From NCBI GenBank assembly GCA_015520485.1, contig WAPX01000044.1, positions 25,831 through 89,830 of the forward strand: a DNA stretch of 64,000 nucleotides, in the 5' to 3' direction. The notes beneath the pieces are model-generated. The model was given only the letters and a program-made list of their open reading frames with translations. It did no database searches and was not told the origin of the DNA. How positions within the stretch are numbered: position 1 is the first letter of the stretch; every line of letters begins with the position of its first letter. Of this stretch, positions 17,154 through 24,591 are shown piece by piece. The translations under genes were made by a program, and so were the position numbers. Origin of the DNA: Archaeoglobaceae archaeon (lineage in GTDB: Archaea > Halobacteriota > Archaeoglobi > Archaeoglobales > Archaeoglobaceae).

Positions 17154-17167
17154 AATTTAAATATTTT
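17154..17167. promoter_or_regulatory. Shared divergent AT box between eif5A and nfo
   Basis: AATTTAAATATTTT is centred 26-27 bases from the nfo ATG (17186) on one side and about 39 from the eif5A ATG (17121) on the other. It is nearly self-complementary and is the only good TATA-like stretch in the gap, so it may serve both genes. If so, nfo is leaderless. Confidence 0.45.
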
Positions 17168-17185
17168 GACGTCGATTTTTAAAAC

Positions 17186-18010
17186 ATGCTTTTTGGTGTT
17201 GCTGGAGTTCCGCACTCGTCTAAAGGCAGAAGCACGCTCGACGGTGTTAGGGCAATTAAAGAGCTGGGACTCGATGCCATGGAAGTTCAGTTCGTCAGAG
17301 GAGTGAGAATGAAAGAGAGCAAGGCGAAGGAAGTTGGAATGCTGTCGAAAAAGCTTGGTGTTGCTTTAACGGTTCACGCCCCCTACTACATAAACCTGAA
17401 TTCGGAGGACAAGTTTGAGGCAAGCGTCAGGAGGTTGTACGACTCCGCAAGAATTGGCAGTTTTTTTGAGGCGAGAGGCGTGGTGTTTCACCCCGGTTAC
17501 TATCTGAAGTCTTCAAAGCAGAAAGCCTACGAAAGGGTTAAAGCCGGAATTCTGAAGGTTCTGGAGATGTTGGAGAGAGATGGAATAAATGCCAGACTCA
17601 GACCCGAAACAACCGGAAAGGCAACACAGTTTGGAGAGCTGGAGGAACTGCTTAGCCTCTCAGTCGAGCTTGGAGAGCTTGGATACGACGTGAAGCCGTG
17701 CGTCGATTTTGCGCACATCCACGCGAGGTACAGGAGGTTCAACACCTACAGCGAATTCTGCGAAATTCTGAGAAGTGTAGAGGAAAAGCTCGGGAAAGAA
17801 GCTCTCGGTTCCATGCACATGCACCTGAGCGGGATAGACTACGGCATGAGGGGAGAGAGGGAGCATTTAAACCTCGAAGAATCTGACATGAACTGGAGAG
17901 AACTGCTGAAAGCTCTGAGGGATTTTGATGTTGACGGAGTACTGATATGCGAGAGTCCAAACCTCGAAGGTGATGCCCTGATGCTTAAAGAGTTTTGGCA
18001 GAAGCTGTAG
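17186..18010 (+). CDS. nfo: Endonuclease IV (AP endonuclease)
   Basis: A 274-residue TIM-barrel protein of the endonuclease IV group, with metal-ligand motifs in order: VHAPYYINL, VVFHPGYYL, RPETTGKATQFG, CVDFAHIHARY, MHMHLSGIDYG and LICESP. It should cut abasic DNA in base-excision repair using three zinc ions. The start is the ATG at 17186, with the TATA box at the distance expected of a leaderless mRNA. The downstream gene is convergent and its stop abuts. Confidence 0.9.
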   Translation: MLFGVAGVPHSSKGRSTLDGVRAIKELGLDAMEVQFVRGVRMKESKAKEVGMLSKKLGVALTVHAPYYINLNSEDKFEASVRRLYDSARIGSFFEARGVVFHPGYYLKSSKQKAYERVKAGILKVLEMLERDGINARLRPETTGKATQFGELEELLSLSVELGELGYDVKPCVDFAHIHARYRRFNTYSEFCEILRSVEEKLGKEALGSMHMHLSGIDYGMRGEREHLNLEESDMNWRELLKALRDFDVDGVLICESPNLEGDALMLKEFWQKL

Positions 18011-18562
18011 TCAGAGACTAAAGGATATTCTGTAAGCCCTCAGCTCCTCGAAAAACAGCTTTCTGCGGGAGATTACCTCAATCCTGTAGTTCAGCTCCTC
18101 ACACTTTCTCTCGACCCTTTCCAGATCCGAAAGAGTTGACAGAATGAGAATTGCTCTGCCGTCTTCCACCATAACTTCATCCAGTCTTTCGAGAAACCTG
18201 ATCGCAACGTCAACTCCTCCTCTCCCACCGTCTATCGCCAGATCCATCCAGTCTCCCCTTTTTTCCCGGCTTTCAAGTTCGAGGTAAGGCGGGTTAAACA
18301 GAACGAGAGTAAAAACCCTCCTCAGTCCAGAGAAAAGGTCGGTTCTTATGACTTCCACGCTCCCTTTCACTCTTTTCTTTGCCTCTCTGACAGCGTGAGG
18401 TGAAATGTCTGTGGCAACAACAGCTCTGCACATTCCGGCAATTTTGTTTGCTACAAACCCACTACCTGTTCCCACTTCGAGAACGACGTCTGAAGCTTTA
18501 ACCTCCTCAAGAGCGACCTGAAGCAGCAGCTCCGAATCCTCAGCTGGCTGATATACCTTCAT
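18011..18562 (-). CDS. HemK2/Mtq2-like protein N5-glutamine methyltransferase
   Basis: The 183-residue SAM-dependent methyltransferase has YQPAEDSELLL at the N terminus, motif I LEVGTGSGFVA, and the N-P-P-Y catalytic motif in LFNPPYLELE, followed by DGGRGGVDV. These are hallmarks of the archaeal/eukaryal HemK2 group, which methylates the glutamine of the release factor GGQ motif. It is the last gene of the artA-psd-pssA-mptD operon, 24 bases after mptD. Release factor specificity is inferred from the family. Confidence 0.85.
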   Translation of the reverse strand: MKVYQPAEDSELLLQVALEEVKASDVVLEVGTGSGFVANKIAGMCRAVVATDISPHAVREAKKRVKGSVEVIRTDLFSGLRRVFTLVLFNPPYLELESREKRGDWMDLAIDGGRGGVDVAIRFLERLDEVMVEDGRAILILSTLSDLERVERKCEELNYRIEVISRRKLFFEELRAYRISFSL

Positions 18563-18586
18563 GTTCGGACGTACAGGACAGGCTGG

Positions 18587-18970
18587 TTAACGCTTGCCAA
18601 CCACATCAATCGAAACGAGCTCCATCAACGGGTAATCCCCTTTCCACTCAAGCCTCGCCACAGCTCTGAACTTTCCGCAAGCGACAGTTACCTCGGCTCT
18701 CAGCATTTCGGGATACAGACTCGTGTAGCCGAATCTGGACTTCTTCTTCCTGAGCGTTTCTCTGTCTATTTCTACCTTAGCTTTCTCCACGAAAGGTTGA
18801 AGTTTCACACAGCTTTCCATCATCTCTTCCACCATATCCGCGTTTTCTTCGCTCACAGGCACGCCAACGAACTGATGAAACAGAGCTCCAAGTTTTATTC
18901 CCGCTTCAAACCCGGCTTTTGCAGAGTTAACGAGTTCTTCGCACTCATTAAAACCGCTCAAGGATGACAC
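18587..18970 (-). CDS. mptD: Archaeal dihydroneopterin aldolase (MptD, DUF372)
   Basis: The 127-residue protein has the DUF372 signature FEAGIKLGALFHQFVGVPVS near residues 20-40 and SLYPEMLRAEV near residue 88. In the methanogen enzyme the conserved Glu, His and Tyr of these motifs act in catalysis, converting 7,8-dihydroneopterin derivatives to 6-hydroxymethyl-dihydropterin for (tetrahydro)methanopterin, the C1 carrier of Archaeoglobales. It overlaps pssA by 23 bases, so it is part of the same operon, although the pathways are unrelated. Confidence 0.85.
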   Translation of the reverse strand: MSSLSGFNECEELVNSAKAGFEAGIKLGALFHQFVGVPVSEENADMVEEMMESCVKLQPFVEKAKVEIDRETLRKKKSRFGYTSLYPEMLRAEVTVACGKFRAVARLEWKGDYPLMELVSIDVVGKR

Positions 18971-19559
18971 CCCCGACAGGTGTTAGGATGTAGATTACGC
19001 AAAAAGCGAGGAGGAGTAAAGCACCGTATCTGCTGAAAATAGAGGCAAAAGTAGCAATTCCACCCACTGCAAGCAGCCTGAAGTCCCTTATCTTTGGAAA
19101 CTCCAAGTCGCATATCATGAAAATGGAGAGGAGAAACGCTATAAACGCGAGCAGCACATCTGAACACAGGCCTGTTTTCATCAGACAGGCAAGCACCAGA
19201 GCTGAAGCAGTTATTGGTAGCCCGATAAAATCTCTCGACCTAACCACGTTAAACCTCGCAAGCCTTAGAGCGGAACACAGAACGTAGATGATTGCTGCGC
19301 TCACGAACAGTGGATTGAGATTTTTAACGAGAAAAAAAGCTGGCAGCACTCCAAAAGAGACGAGGTCGGAAAGTGAATCGAGCTCTTCCCCAATCTCGCT
19401 GTTGCCCCTGAGTCTCGCAGTCATCCCATCTAGACCGTCGAAAATTGCTGAAAGAAACACGAAGGACAGAATTCCGGTGACGATTCCCGCAATCCCAGAA
19501 GCGAGATTCATCAGGGAGAATGCATCCGCAAAGCTCAGTTTTCTGAAGATACTGAACAT
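18948..19559 (-). CDS. pssA: CDP-archaeol serine transferase (archaetidylserine synthase)
   Basis: The 203-residue membrane protein has the CDP-alcohol phosphatidyltransferase motif FDGLDGMTARLRGNSEIG, continuing EELDSLSDLVSFG (D-G-x2-A-R-x8-G-x3-D-x3-D pattern), and six or so hydrophobic helices. In archaea it attaches serine to CDP-archaeol, making archaetidylserine. The start at 19559 follows AGGTG and overlaps the decarboxylase gene by 25 bases. The serine-specific subgroup fits the adjacent decarboxylase and archaeosortase, a known genetic grouping for C-terminal lipid attachment of surface proteins. Confidence 0.9.
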   Translation of the reverse strand: MFSIFRKLSFADAFSLMNLASGIAGIVTGILSFVFLSAIFDGLDGMTARLRGNSEIGEELDSLSDLVSFGVLPAFFLVKNLNPLFVSAAIIYVLCSALRLARFNVVRSRDFIGLPITASALVLACLMKTGLCSDVLLAFIAFLLSIFMICDLEFPKIRDFRLLAVGGIATFASIFSRYGALLLLAFCVIYILTPVGGVILERF

Positions 19560-20140
19560 TTTTTCACCTTTCTCGCAACGCTCTCCCCCGCTTTAACCTT
19601 CTCCCCTTTTGCTTTAACGATTTCAAACCCGTCCGGCATTTCGAGAATAACTCTTGAGCCAAACCTTATCATGCCAATTTTCTGACCCTTCTCAACGAAA
19701 TCTCCCACTCTCACGTGACATACTACTCTCCTCGCGAGAAATCCGGCAACCTGCGTTATTTTAAATACTCCGTCCTCGTTTTCAATCCATATTTCGTTTC
19801 TTTCAGCTTTTTCAATGCTCTTCTTTCTCATGAAGGCGGGTGGAAAGGATCCGGGTTTGTAGGATATCCTCACGACTCTACCGCTTACGGGACTTCTGTT
19901 TACGTGGCAATCGAAAATATTCATGAATATTTCAAGCCTTTTTTTACTGACGTAATCGATCTTTCCATCAGCCGGAGAAATCACGCCATCCCCTATTGCT
20001 CGAGGCGGGTCTCTGAAAAAAACGGCTGAAATTGTCGCTAAAACGAAAGATAAAGCAAAAGCGTAAACGTTAATGAAGGAGAAGATCAGACTCGCCAGAA
20101 GTTCTGCAATAACTATCTTTCTACAGCTGCTTTCAATCAT
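19535..20140 (-). CDS. psd: Archaetidylserine decarboxylase (phosphatidylserine decarboxylase family)
   Basis: The 201-residue protein has an N-terminal hydrophobic hairpin, FFRDPPRAI, VISPADGKIDYV, FDCHVNRSPVSG, and the self-cleavage site MIRFGSRVIL, whose Ser becomes the pyruvoyl group. The length fits the short single-precursor archaeal/PssD group. It decarboxylates archaetidylserine from PssA to archaetidylethanolamine. Twelve bases separate it from artA and it overlaps pssA. Confidence 0.9.
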   Translation of the reverse strand: MIESSCRKIVIAELLASLIFSFINVYAFALSFVLATISAVFFRDPPRAIGDGVISPADGKIDYVSKKRLEIFMNIFDCHVNRSPVSGRVVRISYKPGSFPPAFMRKKSIEKAERNEIWIENEDGVFKITQVAGFLARRVVCHVRVGDFVEKGQKIGMIRFGSRVILEMPDGFEIVKAKGEKVKAGESVARKVKKCSVSSEN

Positions 20141-20152
20141 AACTCCACCTCG

Positions 20153-20932
20153 CTAATTCCTGAGAGTTTTCAGCATTTCATCCATCAGCGACCATATAAG
20201 TTCTTCGAGTTCTGGAAGTATTTTGAATACGGCATAGGCTATCAAAAAGAGAGCAATGGTTGCAAGGATTTTGGATATGACGTTGTGGGCTATGTAAAAG
20301 CTGTTTTCCCCAAACCAGGATTCAGCGTAACTTGCACATACGAACGCGTCTCTGAGTAAATTTAAAAAGTAAATAACGGGAACCGACACCATAAAAGCCT
20401 TAATCCTTCTTTTAACGTCAGCTTTAACGCCGAGAGTTGCTCCGGTGAAAAGGGCAATGCTCTGAATGCCCGTGCATGCCAGCACAAGCGTTACGTGCTT
20501 GCCGTCCAGATATATATTTCTTCCAACTGCGACCATGTTAAAGCCAAACAGCCTGCCAATGAAAGCACTCTGTTTCGCCACTGCAGAGATCAGGTAATAC
20601 TTCAGTGGTGTGAACGCGAAAAGAAAGTAAACCGCTATAGCCAGCGTGGAAAATGCAGCGGTATCAACAAAAACCTGAATTCTGTCTGTCTTTAATACCG
20701 CTATCGACATCCAGGTAAAAACGACAAACGCTGCAAACATTATGAACGTGTTATAGTAGTCTTCTATTGCGAGGAAGTGCGGTACGTTGAAGAGCCAGGC
20801 AACACCGAACAGAAACCAGGACAGGAAGCCAGCAAACTTCTTTTTCGAATAAACGAATATCAGCATGAGAATTAGAGAAAGACACGCAAGAGCCGTAAAT
20901 CCGGGATGATAGAATGGCTCTAAGGGCTCCAT
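20153..20932 (-). CDS. artA: Archaeosortase A
   Basis: A 259-residue integral membrane protein with about eight helices. The exosortase/archaeosortase catalytic triad is visible: Cys in LVLACTGIQSIA, Arg in FLNLLRDAFV and His in YIAHNVISK. Archaeosortase removes a C-terminal PGF-type membrane helix from surface proteins and is linked to attachment of an archaetidyl lipid. The two genes downstream make archaetidylserine and its decarboxylated product, matching the grouping known in haloarchaea. It is the first gene of this minus-strand operon and diverges from tyrS. Confidence 0.92.
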   Translation of the reverse strand: MEPLEPFYHPGFTALACLSLILMLIFVYSKKKFAGFLSWFLFGVAWLFNVPHFLAIEDYYNTFIMFAAFVVFTWMSIAVLKTDRIQVFVDTAAFSTLAIAVYFLFAFTPLKYYLISAVAKQSAFIGRLFGFNMVAVGRNIYLDGKHVTLVLACTGIQSIALFTGATLGVKADVKRRIKAFMVSVPVIYFLNLLRDAFVCASYAESWFGENSFYIAHNVISKILATIALFLIAYAVFKILPELEELIWSLMDEMLKTLRN

Positions 20933-21050
20933 GTTTCGTCAAGCGATTATTTTGCTTTAAATTTTTTCTGCTCAGCCAGATTTTCCGTACGTTTGCCGAA
21001 ACAACCTGCAGAATCTACAAAAAGACAGTAAAACACAGAAGCGACAAAAC

Positions 21051-21060
21051 AATATAATAC
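21051..21060 (+). promoter_or_regulatory. TATA box of tyrS-eif1A
   Basis: AATATAATAC is centred 25-26 bases before the tyrS ATG (21081), predicting a leaderless transcript. Confidence 0.55.
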
Positions 21061-21080
21061 CACTTCGCATTTCACTATCC

Positions 21081-22043
21081 ATGCTCGCCGAGGAGAAGCT
21101 CAAAATAATTTCCAGAAACGCCGTGGAGATAGTGACTGAAGAGGAGCTGAAAAACCTTATCGAGAGCAAGGAAAGGCCGAGAGCTTACGTTGGATACGAG
21201 CCAAGCGGAGAAATTCATCTCGGGCACATGATGACAGTAAACAAACTCATAGATCTGCAGAGTACCGGTTTCGAAATAGTAATTTTGCTGGCTGACGTTC
21301 ACGCTTACCTGAACGAGAAGGGAGATTTTGAAGAAATAAGAGAAATAGCGGAGTACAACAAAAAAGCTTTCATAGCTCTTGGACTGGATGAAAGTAAAGC
21401 TAGATTTGTTCTTGGAAGCAGTTACCAGCTTGAAAAGGATTATACGCTCGACGTTTTAAGAATGGCGAGGATAACAACGCTGAACAGAGCGAGGAGGAGC
21501 ATGGATGAAGTCAGCAGGAGAAAGGAAGACCCCGTCGTTTCCCAGATGATTTATCCACTCATGCAGGCTCTCGATATAGCCCATCTCGGCGTGGATCTTG
21601 CTGTTGGAGGTATAGACCAGAGGAAAATACACATGCTCGCAAGGGAAAACCTGCCAAAGCTTGGCTATCCGTCGCCAGTGTGCCTCCACACACCCATACT
21701 GCTCGGCCTCGACGGACAGAAAATGAGCTCTTCGAAGGGAAACTACATATCCGTTAAAGATAGCAAGGAGGAGGTTTTCAGAAAGCTGAAAAAAGCTTAC
21801 TGTCCTGCCAGACAGGTCGAAAACAACCCGGTTATAGAAGTTATGAAGTACCATGTTTTTCCGAGATTTGAGAGGGTTGTTGTTGAAAGAGATGAAAAAT
21901 TTGGAGGAGATGTCGAATACCTGAGCTTTGAAGAGCTCGCAAAAGACTTCGAATCCGGTAAACTTCATCCAGCCGATTTGAAAGCGGCAGCTGCGAAGTA
22001 TTTAAATAAACTCCTAGAAAACACAAGAAAAAGGTTAAAGTAG
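21081..22043 (+). CDS. tyrS: Tyrosyl-tRNA synthetase
   Basis: The 320-residue class I synthetase has the HIGH-like [10 protein letters not shown], the tyrosine-pocket YEPSG and the KMSKS-like motif [23 protein letters not shown] and [15 protein letters not shown] are typical of archaeal TyrRS. It charges tRNA-Tyr. The length is normal for the archaeal form, which lacks the bacterial S4 domain. It is in an operon with eif1A, 11 bases downstream. Confidence 0.96.
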   Translation: MLAEEKLKIISRNAVEIVTEEELKNLIESKERPRAYVGYEPSGEIHLGHMMTVNKLIDLQSTGFEIVILLADVHAYLNEKGDFEEIREIAEYNKKAFIALGLDESKARFVLGSSYQLEKDYTLDVLRMARITTLNRARRSMDEVSRRKEDPVVSQMIYPLMQALDIAHLGVDLAVGGIDQRKIHMLARENLPKLGYPSPVCLHTPILLGLDGQKMSSSKGNYISVKDSKEEVFRKLKKAYCPARQVENNPVIEVMKYHVFPRFERVVVERDEKFGGDVEYLSFEELAKDFESGKLHPADLKAAAAKYLNKLLENTRKRLK

Positions 22044-22054
22044 GGGGTGATTGC

Positions 22055-22342
22055 TTGACAGAGGAGGTAATCAGGGTAAGGTTACCAAAAAAAGAGAAAA
22101 ACGAGATGTTCGGAATAGTTGAATCAATGATGGGTGCCGGGCACATAATGGTTAGATGTGAGGATGGAAAGGAGAGACTCGCGAGAATTCCCGGAAAGAT
22201 GAGAAAAAGGATATGGATAAGGGAAGGAGATGTTGTTATAGTCGTTCCCTGGTCGTTTCAGGATGACAGAGCAGATGTCGTCTGGAGGTATACGAATCCC
22301 CAGGTGGAATGGCTTGAAAGAAAGGGTTACCTGAAGTTTTGA
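22055..22342 (+). CDS. eif1A: Translation initiation factor aIF1A
   Basis: A 95-residue OB-fold protein: [40 protein letters not shown] and [19 protein letters not shown] are aIF1A hallmarks. It binds the small ribosomal subunit A site during initiation. The start codon is TTG at 22055, placed just after GGGGGTGA. The downstream spacer to the convergent gene (22343-22495) is AT-rich with an imperfect AATGTT-N7-AACATT repeat and holds no gene. Confidence 0.95.
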   Translation: MTEEVIRVRLPKKEKNEMFGIVESMMGAGHIMVRCEDGKERLARIPGKMRKRIWIREGDVVIVVPWSFQDDRADVVWRYTNPQVEWLERKGYLKF

Positions 22343-22495
22343 TAAAAAGATAAAAATAACAATAAAAATAAGTAAATTCGTGTTCGGGTTAATGCTTGAG
22401 GTAATGTTTGACCTGAACATTAATTTGAATAATTTTGACTATTAAAGATTAATTTGATAAAAAACTGACAAATACTTAAGCGTATTTATGGGAAA

Positions 22496-23350
22496 TTAAG
22501 TTCTCAGCATGACCACGAGTTTTTTCAGGAGTTTCAGGGATTTCGGGTCTCTGAAAAACGGATCAGCCAGCACGAATCCGTCAAATCTCGTCAGCAGCCT
22601 TATTTTCTCCGCAATTTCTTCTACGCTACCGCTCACGGTGAAGTTGTCGAGCAAAATTCTTTCGTACCTTTCAACCACTTCGTTTTTCTCCAGTTTCGAT
22701 TCCGCAATCATCTTCTTAACGTCAAGTGACGTGACATCTCTGTACAGCTCACCAAAACCGAAATTCTCCGCAAAACTCCTGTTGCTTCCGGCAACGAGCA
22801 GAGCAGCTATCAGTAACTCGTCCTTCATTTTGCTCGGCAAAACAAGAGACGGGCCTATGGGCAGTATTTCCTCCCATTCGAGGTTCTGAGCTATCCACTC
22901 TACGAACTCCGCTTTAACGTAATTTGGCATGATTCTCGGTGCGATTTTTAAAGTTTCAAACGCTTCAAAGGCTTTTTTTGCCATTATTCTGCCGGAGCAG
23001 CCAACGTAAATTTTTTTCACATCACGCATTTCAAAATGCGATAACCGGGAAAGACCGGATAGACAGCGCAAAGTGGAATTCAAAGAAGCCAATCCCTTTC
23101 CTCCGGGTATCAGACATACATCGTATTTTTTTGCCAGTTTTTCAATGCTTCTTGCGGGTCTGACTATAAGCCCAGTTTCAAGCGACGTGTACTCCTCGAC
23201 AACACCAGCAACCTCCTCTGGTTTGCGGAACAGCTCCAGTTCTCCAGCCCAGACTTTTTTCACGCCAGCCTTCTCCACTGCCTGTGCAAGTTCCGCTATG
23301 TCCTCCTCCCCGAACCTGTCACTCCAGTTAACGTTTACCTCAATCCTCAT
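22496..23350 (-). CDS. Divergent luciferase-like (F420-type oxidoreductase fold) protein
   Basis: A 284-residue TIM-barrel-like protein. The N terminus (AELAQAVEKAGVKKVWAGE) and the C terminus (GSVEEIAEKIRLLTRFDGFV then LADPFFRDPKSL) resemble bacterial luciferase-like, F420-dependent oxidoreductases such as methylene-tetrahydromethanopterin reductase. The middle is divergent and cofactor residues cannot be confirmed by eye. Its start overlaps the stop of the RHH protein gene by one base (TAATG), so the two are coupled. The substrate is unknown. Confidence 0.5.
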   Translation of the reverse strand: MRIEVNVNWSDRFGEEDIAELAQAVEKAGVKKVWAGELELFRKPEEVAGVVEEYTSLETGLIVRPARSIEKLAKKYDVCLIPGGKGLASLNSTLRCLSGLSRLSHFEMRDVKKIYVGCSGRIMAKKAFEAFETLKIAPRIMPNYVKAEFVEWIAQNLEWEEILPIGPSLVLPSKMKDELLIAALLVAGSNRSFAENFGFGELYRDVTSLDVKKMIAESKLEKNEVVERYERILLDNFTVSGSVEEIAEKIRLLTRFDGFVLADPFFRDPKSLKLLKKLVVMLRT

Positions 23351-23937
23351 TACCAGTCAAGCAGCTTCTTCACACCTTTACCGGACAGCCTGCCCATTAT
23401 TCCCTTTTCCTCTTCTATGTCCAGAGAACTCTTTTTGGGAGAGCTCCTTTTACCTTTAATTTCGTCCAGTTCATCAACGTCTTTTTCTATGTCCCTGAAA
23501 ACCCCGGGTCTGTATCCGAGCCTGTCTCCGTACATCTGAACAACGAGCTTGGCAGCGAGTCTTGCCAGATCGTACGTTTTGTCGACGAAGTCCTTTTCCA
23601 CCTCCTTTACCTTGTCAGTTCTCCTGTCAACGAAGTACGGGCAGAACAGACACTTATAAGGAACTATTGGTTCCGGTTCCCTGTCCTCGAACAGGTCACC
23701 GAACACCTCTCTCGCACAGTGCCTTCCATCGCTGTACTTGCAGTACTTTATCCTTTCAGCGGCGCACTGGTTGGCAATTCTCAGAAACTCTGAAATTTTC
23801 CCCGACTCCTGCTTTCTCCTGAGGAAGTACCAGTCCAGAAGAGACAATATAAACTCCGAAGGCGTCACTCCTGACCTCTCACACTTTTCGAGCAGAGCCT
23901 GTTCGATGTCCGGTGGGATGTCGATGCTTACTCTCAC
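23350..23937 (-). CDS. Ribbon-helix-helix DNA-binding protein with cysteine-rich domain
   Basis: The protein has 195 residues. Residues 1-45 (RVSIDIPPDIEQALLEKCER ... GVTPSEFILSLLDWYF) are a ribbon-helix-helix DNA-binding domain. Residues 57-100 contain cysteines in ANQCAAE, KYCKYSD, RHCARE and YKCLFCPYF, suggesting a metal or iron-sulfur site. The rest is charged and probably flexible. The GTG start has a TATA-like stretch about 27 bases upstream. It is translationally coupled to the luciferase-like gene. A metal- or redox-sensing regulator is plausible but unproven. Confidence 0.55.
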   Translation of the reverse strand: MRVSIDIPPDIEQALLEKCERSGVTPSEFILSLLDWYFLRRKQESGKISEFLRIANQCAAERIKYCKYSDGRHCAREVFGDLFEDREPEPIVPYKCLFCPYFVDRRTDKVKEVEKDFVDKTYDLARLAAKLVVQMYGDRLGYRPGVFRDIEKDVDELDEIKGKRSSPKKSSLDIEEEKGIMGRLSGKGVKKLLDW

Positions 23938-24078
23938 GGGTATTAGTTTAACTTAACCAAATTTAATACTTTGGGCTTAATGTTCACGAATTCGATGTTG
24001 GAGGTGTTGACAGGTACGGTCTTGACGCTCTAACTGGAAATAAAATGAGCAAAAAAGATTTATTGTTTTAACGTCCGA

Positions 24079-24180
24079 ATGGAATTTATGGCTTTAAAAC
24101 TTGAAACGTGCAGAATGATTAACTTTAAAGGCTTTAGAGATGCAGGAGATATAAATTCGTTTAAGATTATAAGTGAGAGA
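24079..24180 (+). pseudogene. Truncated N-terminal fragment, possibly a RecF/SMC-like ATPase
   Basis: An ATG opens MEFMALKLETCRMINFKGFR, then DAGDIN and about eight more residues before the sequence runs into the IS remnant at 24181. The L-x-x-x-x-x-x-N-F-K-G-F-R-D pattern is that of the first strand of RecF/OLD/SMC-like ATPases, just before the expected Walker A, which is missing. Upstream, 23980-24058 holds the end of another unassigned short frame. Assignment is tentative because only about 34 residues remain. Confidence 0.35.
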
Positions 24181-24349
24181 CTGTCAAGATAAACGCCCCC
24201 AGTAACTATAGAATGCTAAAAAACTCTCTAACCAGCTCTGCACTCAAAAGAATTTTAAGGAAATCTGTTCCAGAACCTCTTCGTCCCTTAAACCTCGAAA
24301 AGAAACTTTCTACAGCATTCACCAAAGGTTTCGTGCCTGTATTTTAATC
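24181..24349 (-). mobile_element. 3' end fragment of the IS6-like element, copy 3
   Basis: In reverse complement this stretch matches the last 165 or so bases of the copies at 4889 and 44900 (transposase C terminus RFWNRFPLK ... SAELVREF) and ends in the terminal sequence CTGTCAAGATAAACGCCCCC. Only the right end of the element is present. From 24350 to 24507 I see no gene. Confidence 0.72.
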
Positions 24350-24507
24350 AATGTCGAAATTAGTTCGTAAACCGCCCAGTATTAAATAAATTCAAAATTG
24401 TAGCCCGGACGCTCACAGTGTGGATTCTGAAACCGTCAGTCCGTCAGTGTATCAAGCACAGCTGCGTTACAGTATTATCTAATTTTTATCCGTAAAAAGT
24501 ACACCTG

Positions 24508-24529
24508 TGTCAGGTAAACGCCTTCAGTA
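24508..24529 (-). mobile_element. Possible second solo IS terminus
   Basis: TGTCAGGTAAACGCC followed by TTCAGTA resembles the IS terminus at 24181 (TGTCAAGATAAACGCC then CCCAGTA) in the same orientation. It is a short, imperfect match, 60 bases before the serpin gene. Confidence 0.35.
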
Positions 24530-24560
24530 CAAGTCAAATGAGTTCATTAATGAAACGACT

Positions 24561-24571
24561 AAATTTAAATA
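24561..24571 (+). promoter_or_regulatory. TATA box of the serpin gene
   Basis: AAATTTAAATA is centred about 26 bases before the ATG at 24592, consistent with a leaderless transcript and with the choice of that start over the upstream ATG at 24538. Confidence 0.5.
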
Positions 24572-24591
24572 ATTTCAAAAAAGACAGGTTC

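Noticed and set aside
24538..24591. Upstream ATG of the serpin (18 extra residues)
   Set aside because: The extension precedes the predicted transcription start and would put a polar stretch before the signal peptide.
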